Shown here in pieces: positions 52,715 to 62,193 of a stretch of DNA of 64,000 bases. Below the pieces are notes generated by a model. The model searched no databases. It saw only the letters and a list, made by a program, of their open reading frames with translations, and was not told where the DNA came from. Positions within the stretch are counted from its first letter, which is position 1. Every line of letters starts with the position of its first letter. The stretch is taken from NCBI RefSeq assembly GCF_902168135.1, contig NZ_CABHOL010000006.1, forward strand, positions 25,594-89,593. Reading direction: 5' to 3'. Origin of the DNA: an uncultured Fluviicola sp. GTDB taxonomy: Bacteria; Bacteroidota; Bacteroidia; Flavobacteriales_D; Crocinitomicaceae. The position numbers were made by a program, and so were the translations under genes.

Positions 52715-55700
52715 TTAATTCTCAGAAACAGGTTGCTTTTTCTTTTTCCAGGAATAATAAAATGCAAATCCAAGCAGGGCAAGCATGATGATTGAACCAG
52801 TCATAGCGATTGTCCCGAATGTATGGTACTTCGGTAAATCGTAAGTAAATTCAATCTTATGAGTTCCGTCTTTTAATTCCAATCCACGGAGCAGGTAATT
52901 CACTTTCAAAATAGGAGTTTCTTTTCCGTCAACGATTGCTTTCCAGCCAATTGGATAATAAATTTCGGAGAATACTGCCAACTGATCTCCTTTGACATCA
53001 GCAGTGTAAGTCAATTTATTCGGTCTGGATGATGTCAGTTTGATGGTCCCCTCTCCCGAGAATTTCTTTTTGGTCAATTTATCGGAAAAAGATGACAACA
53101 TCACAGCCTCATTCTTCGGATCAAAAGTACCTGTTACTTTGAGTTGAACCAATGGTGTGAATGATTGTGCCGTGTCCATTTGTAAAGTAATCAAAGGAAC
53201 AAGATTCGTATTTCCTTTTACATCCATTACGAACATCGCTTCCTGTCCCAGAGAAAGTCCGTTTGCCAGTTGAACTGTAAGAGAATCTTTTTGTCCGGGA
53301 ACCAGGTACTGCAATTTCTCTCCACCGTATACATCTGCAGTTTTAGCAGGCTTTTTATTTACCAATAAAACTCCTGTTCCTTTATTCTCAAGACGGAATC
53401 TGGTACCTAAAGCTCTGATCTCATCATTTGCTGTTGCATACGTTTCCACCTCTTTAACCAACCAGGCATTCCCGAGTGCATTCGGATTCAGAATCGCTGT
53501 ATCCATTCCGTTCTGCAATGGCTGCAGGAAGTACTTCACATTGAGCATATCCAATACATTGCTATTCGTTTTTGATAAGTGGAATGAGATCAAATTATCA
53601 ATATTTCTCAACTTCGCTCCATGGTATCCACCCAAAGATTTGTGGAAGTTCGAAGCACGACTGCTTGAGAATGCTCCGGAATAATCCAATACACGGTAAT
53701 TGGTAGCAGCGCTCAACTCGTAAAAACGATAAGTATTGATCACATTCATTCTTGCTGCTCCTTCATATCCAAGTTCATCGGCCAAAGCTTCTCCTTTTGC
53801 TTTTCCTTTCGCGATTTTAGAAGCTAATGACGGATTTTTAGCAACTTCTGCGGCCATAATTTCCTCATCTCCCTTTGTAGCCGCATTCGGATATGCAGAC
53901 AAAGCCGCGTCTTCCCAATATTTATATCCGTTACCTGAAATATCATCTACTGCTCCCAGGTAGTTATATGCAACCGGTACCATATCGATAAATGTCAACA
54001 CGACCAATCCTGCCAATAAAACCGTACGGGCTGTCTTTTCAGACTTCATATAAAGGAATATCACCAACAATCCGCCTGCAAGAACTACAAACAAGATGGA
54101 ACGTGTCATACTTGAGCTATAGATCTTTTCTCTTGCTATTTTTACCGCATTGTAAGACTCCATCTGGTTGTCTACCTGCATGTCCACAAACTGTTTAACT
54201 TGTTGTGGATTGGATATGTCCAGCTGGTAATTTGCCATAGCAGCCTGTGGATCCATTTCCAGGATCTGTTTGGTATACATTTCCCCTAAACCCGCATATT
54301 GTTTCGCTTCCATCGGGTTAGTGTATCCGTCGCCCAAACCAACAACTTTAACAATTACCAGGAATATAAATACCCCACCAAGCGCAATGAAAAGCTTTTT
54401 CTTTTGCTCAATAATGCGTTCGCGCTGCTTAATTAATTCATTCAGGAATAAAACAGCCATCACCGGGATTGTCAATTCTACAATCACCAAAATCATGGTT
54501 ACTGCCCGGAATTTGTTATAAGCAGGAACATGATCGATGAAAAAGTTGGTTAATCCCATAAAGTTTTTACCCCATGAGAGCATGACCGCCAAAATAGTTA
54601 CCGCGAAGAGCGCCCATTTGATGTTGTTCTTCATGAAAATCAATCCTAAAAACGCCAGCAGGAACGCAATAACTCCGATATAAACAGGTCCGGAAGTAAT
54701 CGGCTGTGCTCCCCAATAGGAATAACCATTCATAGCGCTGTTGATCTGCTGCTGGTTTAAATCGCTGTTCTGAATGCTTTCTGCAAAAGGAGATTTTGCC
54801 AAAGGCTCGGATGCACCACCTTTTACGTAAGGCGAAATCAGGGTGAAAGTTTCTCCGATACCATAAGACCACTGTGTGATATATCCCTTATCCAAACCGT
54901 TGCCCTGATCTTTTAAAGCTGTCCCGTCCGGATTAATGGTTACATCGTTTGCTCCACGAATACTATACTTGGCGTAATCATTCGTCAATACAATATTTTC
55001 ACTATTGATCACAAAAGCAAGCAGATAAACAGCGATAATCCCTCCGGAAGTAATTAAGAAACCTTTGACCTGCTTCTCTTTGATTGCTTCAACCAGGAAG
55101 TAAATTCCTACGAAGAACAATACAAAAAAGAAGTAATAAGTGATCTGAACATGGTTCATTGTGAGCTCCAGCGTCATAAGAACACCTGATAAAACAATCC
55201 CCCAGAGCCTGTTTCTCTTGTAAGCATAAATAAATGCTCCCAGCAATGCCGGTAAAAATGCTGCTGCTGCAGATTTGATTACGTGTCCGGCCTGGATAAC
55301 TATCAACTCATAACTCGCAAAACTGTAAATAATGGCTCCTATCAATCCGATCCATGGATTCAACCTCAAAAAACGGGCGAAAATCAGGAACGATAAAAAG
55401 TGCAGGAAAATCAACCCGAATGGCTGAGGAAAAACTTTAAAATAAGCTCTTGAAACCGATACAAACCAGTTTCCGGGTTTTTCCAAACCGATCTGCTCTG
55501 CAGGCATTCCTCCGAATCCGGAATCGGACCATTTCGGTTCATCACCAGTCGCCTCGCGGTACATTTTAACCGAATTTGCCATTCCGATTGCTTCTTTGTT
55601 ATCGTGTTGTTTTACACCATATCCCTCAAATTGAGGTTTAAAGAAAACAGCCAAAACAATCAGCACAATGCCGATAATTGCTAAATAAGCCCAGTTTCTT

Positions 55701-55723
55701 TGGAAAAATCCTTTTATGTCCAT
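52715..55723 (-). CDS. YfhO family membrane protein
   Basis: 1002 residues. About 12-14 TM segments lie in residues 10-590, followed by a long extracytoplasmic part (about 600-965) and a final TM (about 968-990) with a basic tail. The loops carry GFGGMPAEQ and SSRASNFHKSLGGYHGAKL, seen in YfhO-type proteins. The architecture is a GT-C-like glycosyltransferase or transporter; the family is linked to lipoteichoic or glycolipid decoration in Firmicutes, but the role in Bacteroidota is unknown. It may act with the adjacent glycan locus. Confidence 0.88.
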   Translation of the reverse strand: MDIKGFFQRNWAYLAIIGIVLIVLAVFFKPQFEGYGVKQHDNKEAIGMANSVKMYREATGDEPKWSDSGFGGMPAEQIGLEKPGNWFVSVSRAYFKVFPQPFGLIFLHFLSFLIFARFLRLNPWIGLIGAIIYSFASYELIVIQAGHVIKSAAAAFLPALLGAFIYAYKRNRLWGIVLSGVLMTLELTMNHVQITYYFFFVLFFVGIYFLVEAIKEKQVKGFLITSGGIIAVYLLAFVINSENIVLTNDYAKYSIRGANDVTINPDGTALKDQGNGLDKGYITQWSYGIGETFTLISPYVKGGASEPLAKSPFAESIQNSDLNQQQINSAMNGYSYWGAQPITSGPVYIGVIAFLLAFLGLIFMKNNIKWALFAVTILAVMLSWGKNFMGLTNFFIDHVPAYNKFRAVTMILVIVELTIPVMAVLFLNELIKQRERIIEQKKKLFIALGGVFIFLVIVKVVGLGDGYTNPMEAKQYAGLGEMYTKQILEMDPQAAMANYQLDISNPQQVKQFVDMQVDNQMESYNAVKIAREKIYSSSMTRSILFVVLAGGLLVIFLYMKSEKTARTVLLAGLVVLTFIDMVPVAYNYLGAVDDISGNGYKYWEDAALSAYPNAATKGDEEIMAAEVAKNPSLASKIAKGKAKGEALADELGYEGAARMNVINTYRFYELSAATNYRVLDYSGAFSSSRASNFHKSLGGYHGAKLRNIDNLISFHLSKTNSNVLDMLNVKYFLQPLQNGMDTAILNPNALGNAWLVKEVETYATANDEIRALGTRFRLENKGTGVLLVNKKPAKTADVYGGEKLQYLVPGQKDSLTVQLANGLSLGQEAMFVMDVKGNTNLVPLITLQMDTAQSFTPLVQLKVTGTFDPKNEAVMLSSFSDKLTKKKFSGEGTIKLTSSRPNKLTYTADVKGDQLAVFSEIYYPIGWKAIVDGKETPILKVNYLLRGLELKDGTHKIEFTYDLPKYHTFGTIAMTGSIIMLALLGFAFYYSWKKKKQPVSEN

Positions 55724-55742
55724 AAGTTAAAATTGTTCAAGC

Positions 55743-55768
55743 CAAAAATAAGAACTTTAATGTTCCAA
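55743..55768 (-). promoter_or_regulatory. candidate promoter for the YfhO-like gene
   Basis: On the minus strand TATTTTTG (55750-55743) fits the -7 box, and CTTTGG gives a TTG at 55768-55766; the 15-base spacing is a little short. Confidence 0.4.
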
Positions 55769-55867
55769 AGGGAGTTTTGTCAGAAATTATCCCGTTTTCT
55801 GATTTTTAGCGTTTTTTTGAACCAAAGTTGATTTGGAATGTATAGTCATTTGTTCTAATATCGAATT

Positions 55868-56836
55868 ATGAAAACAGGCTTTTTGTTCGTGCTTTTAATG
55901 GGATTTGTTTTTGCCGCGAAAGCTTCAGATCTCCGGAAATCTGTTCCCGGTTTTTACATCTATAAAACGATTTCCAATAAGTCTGTCAAAAACGGGGAAG
56001 CATCTTTGACACTGCATTTCAATGCTCCCAATTTCAGGGATATTCCTTCAGGCTATCAAACAATGATCTATTATTCGGTGAATGAATTTGTCGACACCCT
56101 GGTTTTGGACTCACTCTTTTCGGCAAACATCCGGATTCCTGCTAAAAAAACTGTTTTTAAATTTTGGCCTGGTCCGGGTTATGAGGAAGTAATCACTGAT
56201 TCGATGCTTATTGAAAATCAAACGGATAATGAAGCCCAGGTCAATTTCCTTTCATGGAACACAATGATTGAAGTGGACAAACCCGTTATTTACCTTCAGA
56301 GTCCATACAAAGTTGATTTTTCAATACAGGTGAATCCTGTAAATGACTTCACTTTTACTTACCCGGCTTACCCGGACGGTTGGAAAGGAACTCTTGACCC
56401 AAGCGGACAAATGACCATTAACGGTAAGAAATATCCTTATCTGTTTTGGGATTCGAAGCAGGAATTTATCCCCGGAAAACATCCTAACGGTTATCACATT
56501 TCCAGACAGGAAGTCATCTCATTCCTGGAAGAGCAACTTTCGAATGCCGGATTGAACTACCGGGAAAAAACAGATTTCATCACCTATTGGGGACCTCGAT
56601 TAATGAAATACGAAAATGTCTTTCTGCAATTCTACCTGCAGGAAGCTTGTGATCAATTTGCAACCATTCAATGCGATCCGGTACCAACAGCGATTAATCG
56701 ATTATACATCGGGTTTTCCGAATGGAATGACCAGTTTGAAAAATACATTCACCCTATCGAACTTCCAACATTTAAGCGAAGCGGATTCAACATACTGGAA
56801 TGGGGTGGATTTGAATTTAAATCCATTGAATTATGA
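55868..56836 (+). CDS. exported protein of the KPVIYL / YLFWD family, copy 1
   Basis: 322 residues with a signal peptide (residues 1-19, FAAKAS). Blocks shared with the next gene: DKPVIYLQSPYKVDFSIQV, FTFTYPAYPDGWKG, KYPYLFWDS, KTDFITYWGPRL, and the end LEWGGFEFKSIEL. Similar KPVIYLYP...YPxYxxGW...YLFWE...YW proteins are, as I recall, spread over many bacteria and remain uncharacterised. The mature protein is predicted periplasmic or surface. The stop overlaps the next start by four bases. Confidence 0.8.
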   Translation: MKTGFLFVLLMGFVFAAKASDLRKSVPGFYIYKTISNKSVKNGEASLTLHFNAPNFRDIPSGYQTMIYYSVNEFVDTLVLDSLFSANIRIPAKKTVFKFWPGPGYEEVITDSMLIENQTDNEAQVNFLSWNTMIEVDKPVIYLQSPYKVDFSIQVNPVNDFTFTYPAYPDGWKGTLDPSGQMTINGKKYPYLFWDSKQEFIPGKHPNGYHISRQEVISFLEEQLSNAGLNYREKTDFITYWGPRLMKYENVFLQFYLQEACDQFATIQCDPVPTAINRLYIGFSEWNDQFEKYIHPIELPTFKRSGFNILEWGGFEFKSIEL

Positions 56837-57813
56837 ACCGTAAACTCATTATCCTCTACTTTTTAGTCCTGCCGTTTCTCGGGTTATCCGGAATAAAAGA
56901 AAGCCTTCCTTCTTATTGGATCATTAAAGACAGTGTTTCCTCTAAAATTCATGCCGACAGTACGAACCTCGTTTTCAGGGTCGAAGATTCTTACGGACAA
57001 CTCCTGCTTAATCAACATCCGGTAATCGTTCAGGTGAAAGTTGATGGAAAAACCAAAAGGTTTACGGTTACCAATAAGAAACCGACGTTTAAGTTATCCC
57101 TTCCCAAAGGGAAACACACATTGGCTTTCTTCGTCAATGCAAACTTTGATGAAATTAACCTGGAACGAGCGTTTACGGGACAACACTATTATGAAATCGG
57201 GCTCAATTTCCAGGGATCGGCCGGTTCCGGACCACAAATTATGTTGGAAAAACCGGTCATATACCTCTACAGTCAAAAGGAAGAACCATTTAATCTGAAA
57301 ATCAAAACCGACGCAGAACTAAAGTTTACCTATCCGGCATACACTAATGAATGGAAAGGAAAGTCATCTGCAGACGGTACAATTCAAATGGACGGTTCTA
57401 ATTATCCCTACCTGTTTTGGGATGCAGCTCTTTCGGTAGAAAAACTAAAACCAAATTGGCTTCATGCCGACCAGTTTGAAGGTTCAAATACAGTAACTTA
57501 TTTAGAGAACCGGTTAACTAACCTGGGATTCAACGAAAAGGAAAAAACCGATTTTATTACTTACTGGGGGCCGCGCATGCAGCAAATGAAGGTCGTACAA
57601 ATAATATGGATGCAGGATGAGCAGCTTGATCCGATTGCTTCTCTGGAAATCGTTCCTTCTTTCAGGCAAAACCGGATTTATATTCTTTTCCGCGAAACGA
57701 GTGCATTCATGGAACAGACGACAGTATTAAAGGTTCCTCCTTTAAAACCATTGGACAGATCCGGTAATTACCTGGTTGAATGGGGCGGAATTGAAGTTGA
57801 ACCAACTCTATAA
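56833..57813 (+). CDS. exported protein of the KPVIYL / YLFWD family, copy 2
   Basis: 326 residues with a signal peptide (1-18). It is a diverged paralogue of the preceding gene: EKPVIYLYSQKEEPFNLKI, LKFTYPAYTNEWKG, NYPYLFWDA, TNLGFNEKEKTDFITYWGPR and the end VEWGGIEVEPTL. The N-terminal ~120 residues differ most and look like a separate beta domain. It is coupled to copy 1 by ATGA and is followed three bases later by a broken third copy. Confidence 0.8.
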   Translation: MNRKLIILYFLVLPFLGLSGIKESLPSYWIIKDSVSSKIHADSTNLVFRVEDSYGQLLLNQHPVIVQVKVDGKTKRFTVTNKKPTFKLSLPKGKHTLAFFVNANFDEINLERAFTGQHYYEIGLNFQGSAGSGPQIMLEKPVIYLYSQKEEPFNLKIKTDAELKFTYPAYTNEWKGKSSADGTIQMDGSNYPYLFWDAALSVEKLKPNWLHADQFEGSNTVTYLENRLTNLGFNEKEKTDFITYWGPRMQQMKVVQIIWMQDEQLDPIASLEIVPSFRQNRIYILFRETSAFMEQTTVLKVPPLKPLDRSGNYLVEWGGIEVEPTL

Positions 57814-57816
57814 GTT

Positions 57817-58015
57817 ATGCGCATTTTATTATTTTCCCTGTTGATCAGCTTCAACTTATCGGCAACCAATTTTGAAGTTATTCCCGATTATTTTGTCCGG
57901 TTGACAATCATCGGAAAGTTTTCATGAAACCGCAGAAAATCGAAAAATGAACCATGACGGCTTTGATGTCCTGGAATGGGGCGGGATTGAAGTGAACAGT
58001 GAATCGGAGTTGTAA
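57817..58015 (+). pseudogene. internally deleted third copy of the KPVIYL family
   Basis: From ATG 57817 a signal peptide and mature start are intact (MRILLFSLLISFNLSATNFE then VIPDYFVRL, matching SVPGFYIYK and SLPSYWIIK of copies 1 and 2). The frame then stops at TGA 57925-57927. In the +1 frame the family end follows: FHETAENRK, then DGFDVLEWGGIEV and TAA at 58013-58015. About 270 codons of the middle are missing. Confidence 0.8.
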
Positions 58016-58134
58016 ATTCGGGACCAGGTGCATTCACTTACCAATTTTCTGTTTTCACTTATCAATTCTACATGCTCGCTTCTCAATTTACACGATCTGT
58101 ATTAATTAATTTGCTTAGTTTTAGAAAAAAACAT

Positions 58135-58572
58135 ATGAAAAAATTAATCCTTTTACTTTCAATTTCGAGTGCAGTTCTGGTAACTTCCTGCAACATGGCA
58201 AGCGATGCAGATTATGAAGCAATGGCTAAAGACATGTGCGACTGTGTGAATAAGTCTTCAACAGGTATTTCAGATGACATGAAAAATGCGATCATTCAAT
58301 CTGAAAAAGATGGAACAGATATGGAAAAAGCCATGACTGCTGTGTTAATGAAAGACCTTGAAAAAGGAATGGCAGATGCTCAGGCCATGCAGGAACTTGG
58401 AACAGAAATGCAGTCTTGTTCAAAAGACCTGGAGAAAAAATACGACCAGGTGTATACTTCTGAATCAGAAGACGAGGTAATCAAAAAGATCCTGAACGCT
58501 TTGAAAGCAAAAGACGGATGTGAATTTACTTATGCAATCATGAAAATGGGTGCGAAAGAAATGAAGAAATAA
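58135..58572 (+). CDS. hypothetical lipoprotein
   Basis: 145 residues from ATG 58135 (MKKLILLLSISSAVLVTSCN, lipobox LVTSC, Cys19). The frame runs open to 58072 but the upstream part is not signal-like. The mature protein is helical with MCDCVN, SCSKDLEKKY and a late Cys (DGCEFTYAIMKMG). I recall similar short Bacteroidota lipoproteins without a known role. A REP-like hairpin follows. Confidence 0.78.
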   Translation: MKKLILLLSISSAVLVTSCNMASDADYEAMAKDMCDCVNKSSTGISDDMKNAIIQSEKDGTDMEKAMTAVLMKDLEKGMADAQAMQELGTEMQSCSKDLEKKYDQVYTSESEDEVIKKILNALKAKDGCEFTYAIMKMGAKEMKK

Positions 58573-58594
58573 TTATCCCAAAAATAGAATTATC

Positions 58595-58626
58595 AAGTGG
58601 GCACGCGATTAATCGCGTGCCCACTT
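58595..58626 (+). terminator. perfect 32-base palindrome after lipoprotein gene
   Basis: AAGTGGGCACGCGATT pairs perfectly with AATCGCGTGCCCACTT. It lies between convergent genes and can serve both. It is the fourth GC-rich palindrome of the window. Confidence 0.7.
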
Positions 58627-58638
58627 TGTTTCAATGAT

Positions 58639-59808
58639 TTATTTCTTCGGATTTGCGAACATCTTCACATCATCTCCCGTGATCTTCGGACCGCACAGAA
58701 TTACCAGACGTTCTACAATATTTCTCAATTCACGGATATTTCCCGTCCAATCGGTTTGCTGCAATTCAAGCAGTGCATCATCTGTAAATTCTTTCTTCGG
58801 GATTCCATGCTCGCTGCAGACCAGGGCAATAAAATGCTCCGCAAGCATCGGGATGTCTTCACGACGCTCATTCAAAGAAGGAACGTGAATTAAGATCACT
58901 GCCAAACGATGGTACAAATCCTCCCGGAAACGTCCTTCAGCAATTTCTTTTCGCAGATCCTTATTGGTTGCCGCAACCACGCGTGCGTCGATTTTAATAT
59001 CTCTTTCACTTCCTACGCGTTGTATCACGTTTTCCTGAAGAGCACGCAATACTTTTGCCTGAGCAGAAGCACTCATATCACCGATCTCATCCAGGAACAA
59101 GGTTCCACCCGAAGCCAGTTCGAATTTTCCTTTTTTGTCTTTTACGGCAGAAGTGAACGCTCCTTTTTCATGACCGAACAATTCGCTTTCGATCAATTCA
59201 CCTGGAATTGCAGCACAATTCACTTCCACAAACGGCATTTTCCGGCGGTTGGAAAGATCATGAAGCGAGCGGGCAACCAATTCCTTTCCGGAACCATTTG
59301 CTCCGGTAATCAATACGCGCGCATCGGAAGGTGCCACTTTTTCAACCATTTCCTTGATATTGTTGATTCCTTCGGTTTCTCCGATGATCGAAGATCCTTT
59401 GAATTTGCGCACGGTTGTTTTCAACTGCTTGGTTTCCTCGACCAATACTACACGGTCTTTCGCATTCCGGATCGTGACCAGGATACGGTTCAAATCGAGC
59501 GGTTTTTCAATAAAATCGAAAGCACCTTTTTTGATGGCATCCACAGCTGTTTCAATATTTCCATGACCCGAAATCATGATAACCGGCGTATCGATCTTTT
59601 GAGCCATCAATGCATCCAGGACTTCCATCCCATCCATTTGGGGCATTTTGATATCACAGAAGATAATATCGTAAAGCGTGTTTTTTGCTTTTTCAAGCCC
59701 TTCCGTTCCATTTTCAGCTTCATCTACCTGAAAGTCCTCAAATTCCAGAATTTCACGCAGAGCCCGGCGAATAGCGCGCTCATCATCTATGATCAGTATC
59801 TTTGCCAT
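58639..59808 (-). CDS. sigma-54-type response regulator lacking the HTH
   Basis: 389 residues. The receiver has D52 ([13 protein letters not shown]) and K102. The AAA+ domain has Walker A GANGSGKE (169-176), the sigma-54 loop as GAFTSA (216-221) instead of GAFTGA, and Walker [13 protein letters not shown]. The protein ends at FANPKK just after the R2/Sensor 2 helices, with no Fis HTH. It therefore cannot bind DNA by the usual domain and probably acts from solution or through a partner. It is monocistronic. Confidence 0.93.
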   Translation of the reverse strand: MAKILIIDDERAIRRALREILEFEDFQVDEAENGTEGLEKAKNTLYDIIFCDIKMPQMDGMEVLDALMAQKIDTPVIMISGHGNIETAVDAIKKGAFDFIEKPLDLNRILVTIRNAKDRVVLVEETKQLKTTVRKFKGSSIIGETEGINNIKEMVEKVAPSDARVLITGANGSGKELVARSLHDLSNRRKMPFVEVNCAAIPGELIESELFGHEKGAFTSAVKDKKGKFELASGGTLFLDEIGDMSASAQAKVLRALQENVIQRVGSERDIKIDARVVAATNKDLRKEIAEGRFREDLYHRLAVILIHVPSLNERREDIPMLAEHFIALVCSEHGIPKKEFTDDALLELQQTDWTGNIRELRNIVERLVILCGPKITGDDVKMFANPKK

Positions 59809-60005
59809 ATTTTTTTATTGGTGAACGAAAATAACCAATTAATTATGAATGCCGAATTACGAATTACGAATTTTTCGATCTTAGTTTGCCGGATCAATTA
59901 TCATCAGGTAATAGAATATTCAGGCAACCGTTAATTGGCAGAATTCGTACTTGATCCAGACCAATTCAAAAATCATTCGGAACCCGGAATTAGGAATTCG
60001 TAATT
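59809..60005. repeat. AATTACGAATT intergenic element upstream of the regulator gene
   Basis: GAATTACGAATTACGAATTTTTC (59854-59876) faces GGAATTAGGAATTCGTAATT (59986-60005) in inverted orientation, the same words as at 18028-18088. About 110 bases of unremarkable sequence lie between them. The second arm abuts the Ppx/GppA stop. Confidence 0.6.
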
Positions 60006-60899
60006 TCAGAAAAATCGTCTTAAAACTCCTTCTTTCAATGAGCATGGAGAGATCACCACTTCTTTGATTCCAAACTTCTCCATAACCCATTTGGTTTTTA
60101 AAGCAGCGATCGGGGCCATTTTTCTTCGAATCGGGATAATAAACGGGTGGTTTTCCCGCTGTTCGGAAGTAGAATCAATGATCCAGTCTAAGGTGTCAAT
60201 TAATTCGGCTCTCGGAATACGGATATTTTGCAGCATGTTCGGAAATGCTTCTTCATGCACCATTTCATAGAAAGTTTCAAAACTCCCGGATGCTCCAACC
60301 AATACTTCACAGGACCTGAAATTTTCAAGTTCCTTCGAATTTTCCTCAAACCACGCTATTAATTGATTTTTGTTTTCCCTGGTCAACGGATCTCCCAATG
60401 AAAATAGCTGAACAGCTCTTGACACACCGATATTTGCACTGATGAACTCCAGTTCTTTACCTGTTTCAATACGAATGAATTCCGTACTTCCACCTCCAAT
60501 ATCCATGATCAGTGAGCTCTTATCAAATTCATAGGACCAACTCACTCCCTGGTAGATCAATTTCGCTTCTTCCAATCCGTCAACGATCTCGATATCCAAA
60601 TCAAACCGTTTTTTTATCTCGTGCAGGAATTCAGCCTTATTACCGGCATCACGAACCGCGGAAGTTCCAATTCCAACAATCGTTTTAACTTCCAGGCTCC
60701 TGCAGGTTTGCTTAAATTTTTCAAATGCCTGAAAAGCGCGTTCCATGGCTTCATCCGAAATGATCCCTTCATTGATACCTCCCATTCCGAGAGCAACTCC
60801 TTCTTTTGAATTATGTACAATATCAAATCCGGTGGTATGCACATCCGCAACCAGTAGATTAAAGGTATTTGTTCCAAGATCAATGACCGCTACACGCAT
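60006..60899 (-). CDS. Ppx/GppA phosphatase family protein
   Basis: 297 residues, the short form with only the two actin-like domains and no C-terminal HD part. VIDLGTNTFNLLV (phosphate loop 1), GTSAVRDAGN, SLIMDIGGGSTEFI (loop 2) and VGASGSFETF fit exopolyphosphatase/pppGpp phosphatase. The substrate cannot be separated by sequence alone. It starts one base after the permease gene stop, so it is in the operon with the ABC exporter. Confidence 0.92.
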   Translation of the reverse strand: MRVAVIDLGTNTFNLLVADVHTTGFDIVHNSKEGVALGMGGINEGIISDEAMERAFQAFEKFKQTCRSLEVKTIVGIGTSAVRDAGNKAEFLHEIKKRFDLDIEIVDGLEEAKLIYQGVSWSYEFDKSSLIMDIGGGSTEFIRIETGKELEFISANIGVSRAVQLFSLGDPLTRENKNQLIAWFEENSKELENFRSCEVLVGASGSFETFYEMVHEEAFPNMLQNIRIPRAELIDTLDWIIDSTSEQRENHPFIIPIRRKMAPIAALKTKWVMEKFGIKEVVISPCSLKEGVLRRFF

Positions 60900-60900
60900 G

Positions 60901-62193
60901 CTATTTGACTTTCAACCAAAGAATAATATTTTTAAATCGCAGTGTGTGGCCAAATTGAAGTAAACCGTTCTTGAATAATCGCGCTGCAATGGCGATCACA
61001 CCTACAGAACTTACCAGGAGTAAAAATAAGGAAACAAACAATTGGTACGCATCTCCATCTGCAAACCCCATTGCCAATTTCACCATGGCTACTACCGGAG
61101 CTGTGAACGGGAAGTACATCAGGAATGTTGTCCATGGGCTGTCCGGGTTCTCCAAAGCAAAATAACCGGCATATAACGCAAAGCACAAAATCAGGATTAA
61201 AGGAATCAGGAACTGCTGTCCGTCGGATTCTGAGCCTGAAACTGCACCCAGTGCCGCGAAAAATGCTCCATAGAATAAATATCCGCAGGCAAAGAACAGC
61301 GAAAAATAGAACAGCATCACTCCGAATTGTACACGGTCGAAGACTAATTCCACGAACTGATTGTAATCGCTTACCTGTCCTGCTGCCTGGTTCGACGCAT
61401 CATAGATATCCACGAAAATCGTTTCTCGCATAAAGTACAGCCCCAACCCGATAATCAGGCACCATAAGAATACTTGTAAAAATGCGCTGATTCCAATTCC
61501 CAGGATTTTCCCCAGCATCAACGATCTTGGTTTCACAGTTGCCAGTAAGATCTCCACTACCCGATTCGTCTTTTCCCTGGAAACAGAGCGAAGGATCGTC
61601 ATGCCGAAAAGGAAAATAAATACAAAGATTACTGCTCCGAAGAACAATCCGACCCAACCGGCCATATCGCTTTTAACATCCTTCGGATCATAAACATTTC
61701 GAAATGCAAAATTCAGGGGCTGCTTGATCTTTCTAAATTCCGCAACTGACAATTTCGTAAACTGTTTGGCTAGTACTTCTTCCAATCGTCTTTCAACCTG
61801 GTAGCGGATATTTACCGACATGGTAAAGGAAGGTTTTTCCCGGTAGAACAAAAAGCTCGATTTATTCGACAGGATCTTCTCGTTGACTTCAACCATCGCG
61901 TCAAAATCAGCAAAGCGCTTGTCATTGGCAAATTGCTCTATTTCGATATAGTTCGTAGCAAAAGAGTATTGAATATTCGGATCTTCAGCCGACATGATCT
62001 TGTGTTCCATAATATTAGCCGGATCCACAATCAACACGTGCCATTTCTGCTGGTCTTTTCCTCCGAATTGGAAAATCAGGAAAGTAAAGGTCAGCACTAC
62101 CATCGGACCTAAAATGGCCATCAGTATAAAAGAACGGCTTCCCAATCGTTCTCTTAGTTCACGCATAGCGATTATCCAACTATTTCTCATCAC
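60901..62193 (-). CDS. ABC exporter permease, NatB type
   Basis: 430 residues. One TM near 20-40 is followed by a large extracytoplasmic domain (about 45-175), then five to six TM segments from about 180. The signature near TM2 is LFGMTILRSVSREKTNRVVEILLATVKPRSLMLGKILG, typical of ABC-2 NatB/YhaP permeases (Na+ or drug export). It overlaps the ATPase gene by 14 bases. Confidence 0.92.
   Translation of the reverse strand: MMRNSWIIAMRELRERLGSRSFILMAILGPMVVLTFTFLIFQFGGKDQQKWHVLIVDPANIMEHKIMSAEDPNIQYSFATNYIEIEQFANDKRFADFDAMVEVNEKILSNKSSFLFYREKPSFTMSVNIRYQVERRLEEVLAKQFTKLSVAEFRKIKQPLNFAFRNVYDPKDVKSDMAGWVGLFFGAVIFVFIFLFGMTILRSVSREKTNRVVEILLATVKPRSLMLGKILGIGISAFLQVFLWCLIIGLGLYFMRETIFVDIYDASNQAAGQVSDYNQFVELVFDRVQFGVMLFYFSLFFACGYLFYGAFFAALGAVSGSESDGQQFLIPLILILCFALYAGYFALENPDSPWTTFLMYFPFTAPVVAMVKLAMGFADGDAYQLFVSLFLLLVSSVGVIAIAARLFKNGLLQFGHTLRFKNIILWLKVK

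Noticed and set aside
58909..59934. 341-residue plus-strand frame over the second sigma-54 regulator
   Set aside because: It is antisense to a fully conserved AAA+ protein, has Phe/His/Cys-rich composition typical of antisense frames, and runs into the repeat region.
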